Below are positions 24,228 through 36,540 of a stretch of DNA of 64,000 nucleotides, one piece after another. Location: NCBI RefSeq assembly GCF_018139145.2, contig NC_059479.1, positions 5,022,001-5,086,000 on the forward strand, read 5' to 3'. The position numbers and the translations under genes are program-made. The DNA is from Gymnogyps californianus (lineage: Eukaryota; Chordata; Aves; Accipitriformes; Cathartidae). The notes under the pieces are model-generated. The model worked only from the letters and a program-made list of their open reading frames with translations. It was not told where the DNA came from and did no database searches. Within the stretch, counting starts at the first letter, position 1, and every line of letters starts with the position of its first letter.

Positions 24228-26391
24228 TTATCAAAGAAAAAAACCTAGCATAGTATTACTGACTTCAAATTCTAACACAAACTGAGAAACCAAGTATTAA
24301 TATTTACTTGCATGATATGCAGCTCCATTCTTAAGGAGGATACCAAGAAAGCACAACACCAGGTACAAGCATATTGATGCTGAAGATGATTATTTAACCT
24401 TAGTGGCTAGCTGAGGTAGCAGATATGTTGATTGCTAATATCATGGTGATATTACCTATTAATTTATAACAGAAAATAGCACCTTCAGCTCCGTAAAACA
24501 GATAATCCAAAGAAAAATGGATAGATGACATACAGAGCCATCTTCAGTTTCCTTTTTTTGCACTGCTACATTGGACACACCTTGATTTTACTTCTGCACC
24601 ATGGCTATAGTGAAATTGGGCTAAATGATGAGTTTTTCTATGAAAATAGATATGACTGCATATATCACTGCCTTCTACACATGAAAGAAAAATACTTGTT
24701 ACTTTTGGTACAAACTGCCCACTTCATAAAGCACAAAACCCCTTGATGCTAAACTGCAGAATCAATCTTTTGTCCTCTTCTCAGTGATTGTGCTGTAATC
24801 AGTTTGATACCTGACATACACATCCTAGTCAAGGTGTTGCATAATAATCACTCTTTTTACTTCCAACACTGCAAAAATATTTGAATTCTGGAAATAACTC
24901 ATTTTTGTTTAATTGCTTTTCATATTTCCACAAAAGGTAATTTTTTGCCAATGAAATCTGTCAGGTTAAGAACAATAGTATACAAATGGCACTTCTAAAA
25001 GTGACTATATAAAAGTGACATCCTCTTACATATGTGTATCTCATTGTTTTTATTGCATTTTATTCCTGTTAGCTTTGCAAAGCCAACATACCAATGGGAA
25101 AAAGGAGCTGGATTCCAGTTAAGCCACTTACAGAACTGTTAATTACACTCTAAAAGCAAAATTTTTATTATTTATGAACTGTGAGCCAGAGGGAACCTAT
25201 TTGACTTTTGGTTTGCAAGACTGCCAATTAGAAACAATTATTTTGTTTCCTTTTCAGATGAGAAAATATAATCTGGAAATTACTGAGTTACCATAAATTT
25301 GGAACAAAATGGCACAGTTTTTCAGAGTGATTCCTTCATAGTATGATTTAAATTTATTTCTTTACCTAGGAAACAAGCTAGGCACTGTGTCTATAAACCA
25401 GCACTTCCTGAACTGTGAGCACACTTCAGCCTGTATGCCCTCCCAGTCGTGAAATTCTGGCCTGAGACAGGAACGTCATTCCAGCACTTACTGAGAAGAT
25501 CAAAATGTAAAGTTAGCTATCCTAACGCTACACAGATATCAAAACAAGATATTTTAATTCACAAATCTAATTGTTTAGATAACCACCTTGCCAGCAAAAA
25601 GACCACAAGCTTACACAAGCAGTCCAAACTCTCAGAAGTGCAAAAGAGAGCAACTCCCCCACACACTGTGAAGTTATATGCTGATTTTTCACCTGCTGAA
25701 ACCCCTATTCAGCTTGTAGAACTGTCCACATGGATTAAAAGATTTTTTTTTTTTAAAAACATGTTTTGTTGTAAAACCTTCAAGTTATATTTTGGATGCA
25801 GACATATTTATTACTGCTAAGTCTTGGATATATTTTCCTTATCTAACAAAGGAATTGCAATAATTGCCATTCAGAGAACAACATGGAAAATATAGCACTT
25901 TTCTCATTTCCTCTATCTGTTGCACAATATTTTCATCTGTCTACCACTGACAACGTACTAATGTTAAAAGAAAAAGCTTAACACAATAAAAAAGTAGAGG
26001 TGCCTATTCTGAGCTGTGCATGGATTTGAAAAGAACACAAAAGAATAATATGTAAATGCATCTGTTACGGCAAATCCATTTCATAGAATAAAATTCTGTA
26101 CCAGAAACTATTACAAGGGGTATTCAGAGATGCAATAACGTTTTAAACACCAGGATACACCATAAAGTATTTCAGAGAAATTTAATCCAGCCATAATACA
26201 TAACTGGATAAGAAAAGCTAACTGTGCATATATAATCAATAATGTGGTGTGTGCCAGTTTAATAGGATATATAAAAGCTTTATACTCTCTTCCAAAGTTT
26301 CACTTTAAAAAAACCTCAGCCACTCTTTTGCTAAGCTTACCAAAGTGATCATTAAACATTATAAACTTAGAAAGATGTCATATTTTACATA
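24228..26391. other. AT-rich non-coding sequence
   Basis: No gene or known repeat is recognised. A 123-codon frame (25449-25820) has no domain and ends by translating a T-rich run at 25743-25754. Confidence 0.5.
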
Positions 26392-26410
26392 ATGTAAAAT
26401 AATTACTGAA
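26392..26410. repeat. Short inverted repeat, 9-bp arms
   Basis: ATTTTACAT and ATGTAAAAT are perfect reverse complements separated by one base. It is AT-rich and may be chance. Confidence 0.7.
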
Positions 26411-27011
26411 TTACTCTATTTTTCAGAACTTTCCCCCCGCATCATTTCATTAAGCATTATTATAAAATGGATTTTGCAATTAAACTTACTGCAACAAAGA
26501 AATAATTTGTAAAGGCTGACAAAAATATGCAAGCATTTTTCTTTTGCCCCTAAACTGCATTCATTACACAGTTCTAGTTATCATCTGGGAAAACCTCAAA
26601 ACTGTCCACCTCTTAGTATGTATAAATTATTACGTGGCAAAGGTAAGTATTTAAAATATTGTCTTACAGGACCTCTGCCCCAAAAAGGCACACCTACAGA
26701 GTTCTACAGGAACAAAAGTAAAGGAGGAAAGACTTTTAAGTTCCCCTGGAGCCTGGCAGTGCTACATCCCCAAGCTGTTACCTATTGCATGAAGAACCCC
26801 CTTCGCAAATTGTCAGGCTCCATCTCTACAGGTCTGGGATGCAGGTTAAGCACTTCACAAGCCCCATTCCTAAGAAGAATAGTGGCTAACAGCTTCCTTC
26901 TCGTGAGGACTCCACTCCTGCCTGATAACTTCCTGGGAGATATGATGCTTCTACAAGTACGTTGCTCAGAAAAGGAAGATCAAAGAAAATGTACCCCCCT
27001 TGATAAGTAAG
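26411..27011. other. Non-coding sequence with a chance open frame
   Basis: The 130-codon frame at 26618-27010 has no recognisable domain. It runs up to the edge of a CR1 fragment. Nothing else was recognised. Confidence 0.5.
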
Positions 27012-27064
27012 ACAGGAGACCTAGTGGGCCCCTTCCAACCCAAACCATTCTATGGTTCTATGAT
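27012..27064 (+). mobile_element. CR1 LINE 3'-end fragment
   Basis: The sequence 'cctagtgggccccttccaac' followed by 'ccattctatggttctatgat' matches the 3' terminus of avian CR1 retrotransposons: a 'cccttccaacc' motif and then tandem ATTCTATG-like octamers. It is in sense orientation and severely 5' truncated, as is usual for CR1. One octamer carries a substitution. Confidence 0.85.
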
Positions 27065-27439
27065 CCTCCCAAGTAACCCAAATCAGAGATGTCACTGAAT
27101 GGTTGTGATGCTCATCTGTCCTGCTGACCCCAACTGTCCCCTACTGCTCTACGGATATGCCTATATGGAGACTAATCATTGTTTAGGAATGGCCCTGAGA
27201 CAGAAAAAAACATTTACGGTGGTCTGGTAAGAGGGCTTAGGGTATTTAAGAATCAGGGCAATTTGTGTCAATTCTTTTCGATTTCTGTAGCTAACAGTTC
27301 ATGCCATGTGCCTGCTGGACAAGAATGAAGTCTACCACACAAAAAGGCAAAGATCACCACTATGCAACACTCTACTATAAAGAGAACTGATGGTCGATTT
27401 TCTGACTACCTTTGACACCTGCATAATAATAACATCAGT

Positions 27440-27472
27440 AACAACAGCAACAACAATAATAATAATAATAAA
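27440..27472 (+). repeat. AAC/AAT trinucleotide microsatellite
   Basis: AAC-type units (AACAACAGCAACAAC) grade into several AAT units. It is directly visible and probably length-polymorphic. Confidence 0.9.
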
Positions 27473-27544
27473 AGAAAGAGGTATGAAAGTGTTAGTAGTG
27501 GTCGTCAGTTAAGAAATTTAAAGATGCAATACCTTTTACTAGCA

Positions 27545-27790
27545 GTCTACTATTGAAAGCTTGAATAGAATGGTTACCCTTGCAAGTGGCAAAGAAAGGA
27601 GAGCTCAGCTTCATCTTAAATTGGACATAACGAGTTTACTTCTCTAAACTGAAGGGAAAAAAAAGACATTAATTAGACACCATGTTTTTGGTGGTAAGGA
27701 CAGTCAAGCATGGGAACAGATGGGCTCTGGAATCCCTGAGATCTCCATCTCAGGTTTGAGAACTGACAGGCAATCATCCAGGCTGTTAAT
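27545..27790 (+). mobile_element. Decayed CR1 LINE fragment
   Basis: The landmarks of the CR1 region upstream of the 3' tail occur in order: 'caagtggcaaagaaaggaga', 'cttaaattggacataacga', 'ggtcaagcactggaacag'-like sequence at about 27703-27721, and 'tggaatccctgagatctcca'. In avian CR1 these are the familiar 'ggttggacattaggaa', 'ttggaacaggctgcccag' and 'gtggaatccccatcc' segments. The copy is strongly diverged, lacks the octamer tail and has gaps. Orientation is sense. Confidence 0.55.
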
Positions 27791-28500
27791 TGTCAGCACA
27801 CTCCACCACAGTTTGGCCAAGGCCAACTAGGACGCTCCCACAAAATGTCTGGGCATGGTTTAGGAGATTGCAAGGACTAAGAATCATTCACAGTTGGCAA
27901 TACCAGTCAGGCAATCCTGTTTCAAGAGGAAGAGAGTTTAGCCATCTGGATGTCAGCCATGCAGTACCATTTCATCTCAGGGCCAGACAACAGAGCCTGG
28001 CTTATTTTACTTATTCATACAAATGCAGTTTCTGAAGTCCTTCATAGCCCGATTTTCCAACAGTTCTGTAATATGTTCTATGCTGTTCACTAAGATGCAG
28101 TCATAAAGCCACATTAAAAAGAAACCTATTCCATGAATTTTGAGAAGAAATTATTCAGTTGCTCAAAGGAGCAGAAATTGTTAAATACAATTAGGCAGAA
28201 CAAGTAGCAGAGTAACTTCTTTCACCTTTAGGTCACCAATTTAAACTTGATTCAGCTCAGTGGTGACTGGAACTCATTACCTTCTGAAAGCTTTGCAAGA
28301 TAAATCACAGGTCTTTGTCAATAACTTCTCATGAAGAAACGTCAGCATCACTAGACTTGGTATTCTCTGGTGTTATTAATGTTAGTGTAATCAGGACAGT
28401 GGACAAAGATTTAGTTCTATACTCAGGACTAAACTCCTGTTTGCACCTGCAGTTAGAATCCCAACATCTTTTGGTGGCAAAATAACGTGGGGTAATCTCT
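27791..28500. other. Non-coding sequence
   Basis: No gene or known repeat is recognised. It may contain further decayed parts of the neighbouring CR1, but no landmark was clear. Confidence 0.4.
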
Positions 28501-28522
28501 AATGAGGTGAGGTCACCTCATT
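28501..28522. repeat. Inverted repeat with 10-bp arms
   Basis: AATGAGGTGA and TCACCTCATT are exact reverse complements separated by GG. The centre contains AGGTGA and AGGTCA, which resemble nuclear-receptor half-sites overlapping by one base. The structure is certain; function is not known. Confidence 0.6.
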
Positions 28523-30734
28523 TTACTTACAGTAACAGTTTATGCATACGGAGAGGAAATTCTCTCACTTTATTTTGAGACTGAACTACTGTGCTCATTT
28601 AGTGCTAGTCCCTCCAGGTTCCAAGATACATGAGTATCTTGAACTATGACTATGACAAGTCAACAGCATTGCTATTTTTCTGCTACTATTTGTTTTCACT
28701 AAATTCACTTTAAAATTCGCCCATCTTAAGGAACCATTTGGAGCTGAAGGAGATCAAATTAGGAATGTAGTATGGTGAACGTTAGGAAATAGCAGCGGTA
28801 GTGAAGACTTCAAGAACTGGAAGACAGCTTAAGAGGGGCAAAATGAAGGGTAAGATATCAGGAAAAATAGTGAGATTTCAATTCCTGAATAGGGAGAACA
28901 GTTTGGCTATTTGAATATTCTTTAATCAGTTAGCACAATTTCAAGAACACAAAAAAGAGAACAGCAATAACTTGAGATGGTAAGTGGTTCAGCCAAGAAG
29001 GAAGATCTGAATAGAGAAAGAGTCAAGGGAAATACAATGCAAACTTGTTTGGGTTTGAAAGGAGTTAATATTATGAGGTAGGATTTATTTATAAAAATAC
29101 CTTGATTTCTCCTGAATTTCCTCCTTCCTCCCCCTATAGCTCAACCAAAGTTCCTGTTGTTGCTGTTTGTTCAGAACCAAAGTACATTACGCAATTTCCT
29201 TCTGTATATGTTGAGGTTTTGTAGATATATGAGTAAATATACTGTTAAATGGAAAATATTAACAAAAGATGAAATCTACATCTAGCACTGATGGTACCAT
29301 GTGAGTCTAATATTATTATAAATGAAATAATGGGAACAGCAGATCACGGAATCTTTAACATGGGGTGCTTAAAATCTGGATTTTTGTTTTCTTAATGATC
29401 TGTAACTTTTTCTGCTAATCGTGCCTGCAGTTATGGACAAATTATGCCATCAAACCTAATAATGAAAAAAACTGTCATTAGTCTGAGAAGTTTAGTTTAA
29501 AACAGAGAAGACAAAATAAAGAAAACTCAAGATTTATGCTTTCCTTTGAGGGGGGCCTGTGAGCTACATAATATCACTGAAGCTATGTCAGAGTCACTTT
29601 TCCTTCTAACATCCTAAGTAACTGGCTGAAAGAAGGGCACCTGGAATTAAATCTCCTTGCTTTTGTTCAGTTGGGCCAGGCTGTCGTGTCATTGCAGAGT
29701 AACTCGGAGTGATCCATGAGCATATTTCCTGATGTTATGAATAGCAACATGGCAGCAATGAATTCTTCTCACTCAGTTTATTCTGAGTTGCACACTTTAA
29801 AGGCTTATAGAGGAATAAGCTGCGTCTAGCTGAATGTCCTGGGACAGTCTGTCCTCCCAAGACTCCTACGCTGAGGTACAAAGTACACTAGGTTTCAGTA
29901 GAGTATGAGGATAAGAAGGCACCAAGAACAAGGGCATAAGTGATGCTGAAGAAAAAGTAGCCTCAGGCAAAAGTCCTGCAGTGAGAAAGACATAGCTGCC
30001 AGCAGTCCAAAGTATTATCCCTAAAATAGTATAGAAAAATGCAGAATTTCCCATTAAATCAGAGCTATAAACATTGCTTTTGTTAATGGTTTTTCCCTGA
30101 AAGGGAGTTGCACAATCTGTACCCTTTGTTTGGGACAAGAATTAATCCTGTGCAAGTGTAGTCAGTAGAAAGCACATTATAGTTTAAGTTCCTGAGTATC
30201 CTGGCAAGTTAACCTCCAGTGATGGCACTGACTGTGGGGCTGAACTTCTCAAGAGGACTGTGACAGACGGGAATCCCGCTCAGCTATCTCTCCACAGACA
30301 AACTGTTTAACAAGAACACGATACCACCTTTGAATAAAGATTAGTGCTGCACATAATTCCATCTACGGGGGACCAAAGGTGGGAGGGGAACAGAAGCTGG
30401 GCAACTGTACGGCAATGCAGTTTACACGGGAGCCACAGGCCAACAATAAAGGCTGTGATAAAAGCTTACTTCTGTTTTCACACCATGTGAAGTAAGGGTT
30501 GCTGGAGGAAATTTCAAGTACAATACTTCCTGGTAGGACTACTGGACAGGTAAGCTTCTCCTCTTCTTTCAACTAGAGCACTGGTCAATATGCTGTATTC
30601 AAGCCAGAAACCTGCACTGTTACCTTTTCTTGGAATCAGACTCAACATAGACTTTTAGAAGCAAATGCCACATTCTTCTTCAGGAGAGGATTTTCTTTCA
30701 TATATAATCTCTTCACCTTGATTTCCAGTTACTT
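28523..30734. other. Non-coding sequence
   Basis: No gene or known repeat is recognised. Mildly GC-richer patches occur near 29.85-30.15 kb and 30.36-30.57 kb, where - strand frames of 90 and 69 codons are open. No family motif was found in either. Confidence 0.45.
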
Positions 30735-30750
30735 AAAAAAAAAAAAAAAA
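30735..30750 (+). repeat. Poly-A run, 16 bases
   Basis: Sixteen consecutive A residues. No identifiable retrocopy or SINE body precedes it. Confidence 0.9.
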
Positions 30751-31044
30751 GTAGCGACAAATCAGTAACATACTATAAAATAGTGCTGCAAACTGCCAAG
30801 GTCTCCAAATACTCTCGATATTGCTTGTGTATTATAAAAGAAAGATTTATCTATGGTTAACAAGAGGAAGATGTCTTACAGATTTTTTTTATGTATTTCA
30901 ACCTATTCAAACATTCTAAGTTTGCAGAGTTAGTCAGAAGAAGCATGGCAAAGAGCAGTAAAGCGAATATATATTTTTCCTTTCAAGATCACAAACAAGG
31001 ACAATGTTCCATTATCAACACATTGCTAAGTCTGCATTACCAAA

Positions 31045-31283
31045 AATCATAGAATCATAGAATGGTTTGGGTTGGAAGGGACCTTAAAGATCATCTAGTT
31101 CCAACCCCCCTGCCATGGGCAGGGACACCTGCCACTAGAGCAGGTTGCTCAAAGCCCCATCCAACCTGGCCTTGAACACTTCCAGGGATGGGGCATCCAC
31201 AACCTTTCCACGCAACATGTTCCAATGCCTCACCACCCTTATAATGAAGAATTTCTTCCTTACATCTAATCTAAATCTACCCT
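31045..31283 (-). mobile_element. CR1 LINE, 5'-truncated, antisense
   Basis: On the + strand it begins AATCATAGAATCATAGAATG, the reverse complement of the CR1 terminal octamers (ATTCTATG twice plus ATT). The expected body follows: 'ttgggttggaagggacctta' and 'agatcatctagttccaac' motifs, 'ccatgggcagggacacct', a 'caacctggccttgaacactt' segment, and 'aagaatttcttccttacatc'. About 240 bp of the 3' end remain, so no complete reverse-transcriptase frame is present. The matches are tight, making this probably the youngest CR1 in the window. Confidence 0.95.
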
Positions 31284-34200
31284 TTGCATGAGGACATCAA
31301 ATATTTCTTTTCTGCAGGATTATCTGCATTTTCTTTATAGACAAATCCCTACTGTATCTAGTTTTGTGCTCTCCAGCAGGTTGCAGTTCATCTTCCATGC
31401 AAACATAGCAAAACATATTTAATCTTCTTGTTCTCCTCAGAATCAAGAAAAAGTAAAAATCTTTACACACTTCATTGTTTAAGTTGTATCCAAATAAAGA
31501 CTAAATTTTTATTCCTGCTCATATAATAAGTTCTTTTACTTTCATTCACTCCATTAAAGGTTTTGGGTTTCTTTTATCAGTTTCAGATTCTAGCTGGAAC
31601 AATGTAAAGGGTTCTTCATAATGCAGAATGAAAACTGGTCTACTATCAGATGGAGCTACCAAGGTGCTGGATATGATCTCCTGTAGAAGATCAAACACAG
31701 AGAAAGTTGAAACAAAGAGCCAGTGTGGTCACTGGTAATTCCACAAACTTTGAAATACAAGGTTTTCTTCTTCAAAAAAGTCTCCCATGAGAGTCTTAAG
31801 CTCCAGCAAAGACTTCAGATCTGTGCAGCCAATATAGTCTTTAGGGAGATCAGTTAAACTATAGAAAGCAAAAGGTCTGATGTATTATTTATGAACTACA
31901 GCAAACACAAAGAAGAGCACTAAATTCCTGTCACCTGCAAATGGACTAGATGACTCTCCTAGATAATCTGACTAACAGGGAAGGATACAGAATAAGAATT
32001 ATCATTTCCATGGATGAATTTAGTATTTATGAATTGAGACTGTAATATAACTGGACAGATCGAGGCAAAAAAGGAGCCAGGCACAAAGTGAGCTTTTTCA
32101 CAGCTCCTTGCTCCTACACACACTCCTACACAACCTCCTGACCTACTCACACCTACTCTTCCAGAGCAGCATCCCTTTCCAGCAAACTGCTGCTTGAATT
32201 GAGCCATGTAAAACAATGTGGCAATTCTGCAAATTAAACCAAACTACAATAGGACTAAATTAATTTTCAGTTGCGTCTCTGTTTTTAGCAAGGATTTGAC
32301 AACAGCTTTTCAGAAATAAAAAGCCAGAACACAACCACCCATTTTACAGCCTCTGCTGAAACAAAACAGAATAAAATAATAAGAACAACAAACCAACCCA
32401 GCATAAGGAAGAGCAGGAAAAGCTATGTTATATCCTAATGTTCTGCAATCAGAGGGTGCCTTTACAGGAAATTTGATGGGCTATTCTCGATATCGCTCAC
32501 CTCATTTGTGAGGCTTAATTACTACCTTACTATACAGCAAAACCGTATCCACTATCCATTCAAATAGAGAGCAGCAAGCTATGCCTTAGTCTAATCTAAA
32601 AAGAAAAATGATAGCTCATTCTGCATAGCTCAATATAGCTCAATCTGCATCCTATCATTTGCTTTTTTCCAGTACAGCTACAAGAGTCGGACAGGTAATC
32701 CCAAATATCCTTATGAGCAAACTACACTTACACAGAGACTTGCGTACAATTAGACAAAATTGAGCCAATCAAGCTCAAAGACTAACAGCTTACAGTGGCT
32801 GTGTAATATATAACAGGATTATATGTAACTTGCAGTGAGCTGCTAACACACTTGTTTCTTTACTTAATAACAAGGAGAAACTGTCGTCAAGGGGTCAAAT
32901 ACCCACTGCAAGGCAACCACGTAAGCATGCCTGCATGCACACGTGTATGCTGGTGAACCTGGTAATCAAGTGTGATACGATTACCTATATGTTTCTGAGT
33001 TGGGTATCTGCAAATCAAAAGGGCCTAGTCTGCACATACACCCACCTTGTCCTCGCTTCAGCAAAGACGCTGGCTTGCAGCTGGGAGAAATGTTATTCCC
33101 ATCAAATCACATTACTACAGGACTATGATAAAAGTACTTATTTCTATGCACACAAAGCCCACAGGTATTTCTTGTTCTGTCCTCTCCTAGACTTTATATT
33201 TCTCATGTCTACTTTCTTTTGCTTCCCTCATGTCTTCATCACATTTTTCCTTTGTGATCTTTCTTGTACATCGGCTAGGGTTTTCCAGGCAGAAGCATAT
33301 ACTCTGTAAGGCTGTTTTCTAAGTCTAGACACTTTAAAAAAAATAATTAAGGGTTAAATCCTGATCACACAGAAGTCAATGTCAAAATCCCAATCCTTTC
33401 AATAGTTCTTCATCCAAGGTCTTTTTCATACTTGTTCAGGAATTAATGCAATGTCACGTTGCAGTGTTTCATCTCAAAAGACTGTCCTTTCATTCAAATG
33501 ATAATGTGCAAAACTTGCAAATTATTATAGAAAAAAGTGTTTCTTTTTGGCATATATCATATATCATATCTTTTATATTGCAGTAAGGTAACACTGATAT
33601 CATGTTAAAGGTTATACCACAGTGAACAGCAGTGGATGATTCTAGCTGCAACAGCAAAAAGATTTTTAGCATTTTTTTTAATTAATCTCAAACTAGGATA
33701 CATATAGCTTGTGCCTTTTAACAGCATATAAGCTTTCAATGTGGTCATATCACAGTGTATCAAAATCGAACTCTCCCCATTATTTTTTTCATACTAAATT
33801 AATCTTTTGGATTAATCATAAACTGGAAAAAAGTCCTATGAAGGTTCAGTTGCCTAAATACCAGTTGAACATTATTCTTCCCATGTTCAGGTAAAAATCT
33901 GTGTTTGTAGAGAAACATTGCAAATTCAAATAAAACATTTTTTACAAAAATGTTCCTTCTAAATTTAAGTGTGTCTTCATTCTAAAGTTTAATCGTCAGG
34001 TATTCTGCTGGGATTATGCACCTTTCATTCCAACCTTATAAATTATGTTTATTATAACTACTATTCATATACAATTTTTCATAGCACATAATTTTTCCCC
34101 CTATCAGAACAGCATTTAATAACAGTTTATATTAACTTGTTTACGGTAGTGTTCATTAAGAATTAAAATGAGCACTCTTAAATTACAAGTCTCATATACA

Positions 34201-36490
34201 GAAAGCTTAGAAACAATTACAGCCTTCACCAAAAAACTACCAGTAACTAAATAGGTTTTTTAAATAAAGCAATTATTTAAAAAACCAAAGCACACGTCAT
34301 TAACATTCTGCCTATGTCGTGTCTTAACAAAAGCTAAGTTAAACTGATACATTAAAAAAAAAGTCACTTAGACACTTCTCTGATAATTTGAATTCTTTTT
34401 CAATTCAGTCAAGCTCACACGTATTTTTACTAAAGTTAAATATTCATCATGTCCCTCACTCAAAACGAACATGTGAAAATTGGATTCTCAGAGCCACAGA
34501 ATGTTTTCTATAATAGCTTCTCCTTTTCAGAAGGAAAGATACTTAAACCTAGTCCTAGTAAACCTAGTCCAAAAGCGGTATTTGCAACCCCCAAACCAGA
34601 AAGGGAATATGCACCATATTGAACTTAGGGCATATGGAACATCAGGGCACCCAAAACTGAAATCTTTTTCCCCTGAACACTACAGTGCACAAGTCCCTTT
34701 ATAGCTTTAGCACTTAGTTAGATCTAAAGATCTTTTTTCGTGTTTCCTACTAAAAGAAATACTATTATACTGAAGTGTCTGAAACACTTATTATTGAAGT
34801 ATGCTTCTTGTGTCCTTCACATGGCTTAATGCTATAGGCTAAGCTGCTGCATCCTCCACAGTCTTAAATATACTATAATAATGATGTTAATCGATTTGGT
34901 ATAATAAAAATGCATATTTATAAATTTCCATACAATATGTGTCAGGATCACCGCATTCATTGTGGGAATATTCCTAACAAGAGAAGCAGACTTGTGCTAT
35001 GTCTAGAGACCAGATACAAAAATAAAAATAATTACAAGAAGGATGCCAGTAGCCATCTTCGAGGGGTGAGGGGGAAGTATACATCATTCATTTAACTTCC
35101 TTCATTAATGAGTCTGCTTCTTTATTTTCTTAGGGTTGTCTCTTGAACTTTACTTACAAAACCCACAGGCTACACTCTGACATTGATTTATAAGCAGAAC
35201 TCTCCAGTGAAAGCAAAGAGGAACTTTGTTTATAAATGTATGGCGCAGTATCTTTGAAAATGTAGGAAAAGCTTCTGAATTTTGTAAAAACAATGGACTT
35301 ATCCAGACGGGATTCACTTCTGTAGTAGAAAATGCACCCAGAACATTAAAGGACTCTGCAGAGTTCTTTAAACCTTTTTCTCACACATTTCTGATACCTC
35401 CAGTAAAACAGATTTTTCGTTGCTTTGATTAAGTCTACTTCTTATCAATTTCACACAAAGCTGCACATGGATGAGCTACTCTTCTAGCCAAAGGGCTGGG
35501 GAAACTCACAGTCAAACCAGACGTTCCCATTTCTTTTTGCTTCCAGTTCCAAAACTCGTAACGGTAGGGCAACGGGGAACACAGGAAGCGTCAGACTTAG
35601 CAGAGAAAATATACAGCTATATGCTGTGCTGTATCTTACACATACAAGTGAAAAAGTACAAGTACGTCGAACAAAAACAAAACAAAGAGATGGAGCTACA
35701 ATCAATTGAAGTGTAAAATCCTGCTGTAATCAAAACGCAGGTGAAATCACGTTGATTGCACTACGGTGTCATATAGGAAGAAATAACTAATACATTCATT
35801 CCTGCAAAATCAGATACCTCATTCCAACACTGTTTAATAAATACATTTTCCTGTCAGCCAACATTTAGATTATGTATTAGCTGCTAATCCAATCAATCAA
35901 TAAATACAAAATTTTCAAGCTTGATAAAATGTTTTTAAAAACATTTAATAAAAAATCAAGTTTTAACTGGAATTACATTGGTTTTTGAATAGCAAGAAAC
36001 CTTTGAGATTTTGTATTTCATAATGGTCCAGAAGAAAGGTTAACTTCCAGACGAAAGGTGAACCAAAAAGAGAACCTCAGAAAATAAGAGACTTGGCACC
36101 CACTGAATGCACACTGTACCATTTAAATCTTTGCTGAATTCTGCGCATTATAGCATGTTGCTGTCCTTAATAGGGAAGAAAACTCACATCAAGCCTCATT
36201 TGGGATCACTACAACCTAGGGTTTCACTACAAGTTCTGGGGAAGAAAGGGCAAACCAGCATTCATCACATTTGCTCCTTACCTGAAATTTATAGTTTGAA
36301 ACTTCCTCCTGACACTGAAAATAGTAATAAATCTAGGAAGAACAAGAAGAGGCAGGAAAGGGAAGAAAAACAGCCTTCAATATTCTATACTGAGGAAAAA
36401 GCAACTATATAAATCAAAAGGCTGACTTATCAGTATAGAGATTTTTAATAGAAAAAATATCAAGGGGAGCATACCATATGGATCAAAGTG
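31284..36490. other. AT-rich non-coding sequence
   Basis: No gene or known repeat is recognised across 5.2 kb. The 124-codon frame at 32935-33309 ends in an aromatic-rich stretch translated from pyrimidine-rich DNA and has no family match. Small direct repeats occur at about 32610-32650 (ATAGCTCA units) and about 34545-34570 (AAACCTAGTCC twice). A slightly CpG-richer patch lies at about 35510-35600. Confidence 0.5.
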
Positions 36491-36540
36491 CTCTCCACAT
36501 ATGTTAGTTTTTTCATTTGAAAAGTAACATATGTGAAGAG
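36491..36540. repeat. Strong hairpin, 16-bp arms with one mismatch
   Basis: CTCTCCACATATGTTA (36491-36506) and TAACATATGTGAAGAG (36525-36540) are reverse complements at 15 of 16 positions, 11 of them contiguous (CACATATGTTA). The 18-base spacer can add a further 4-5 pairs (TTTTC with GAAAA) around an ATTT loop. A stem of about 20 pairs is unusual by chance. It could be the core of a small inverted-repeat element or a hairpin RNA, but no known family was recognised. Confidence 0.6.

Noticed and set aside
26618..27010. 130-codon frame on the + strand
   Set aside because: No recognisable domain; it ends at the edge of a CR1 fragment and has no supporting signals.
29866..30138. 90-codon - strand frame with a hydrophobic stretch resembling a membrane segment
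   Set aside because: No family recognised; a single hydrophobic run is common in chance frames from T-rich DNA.
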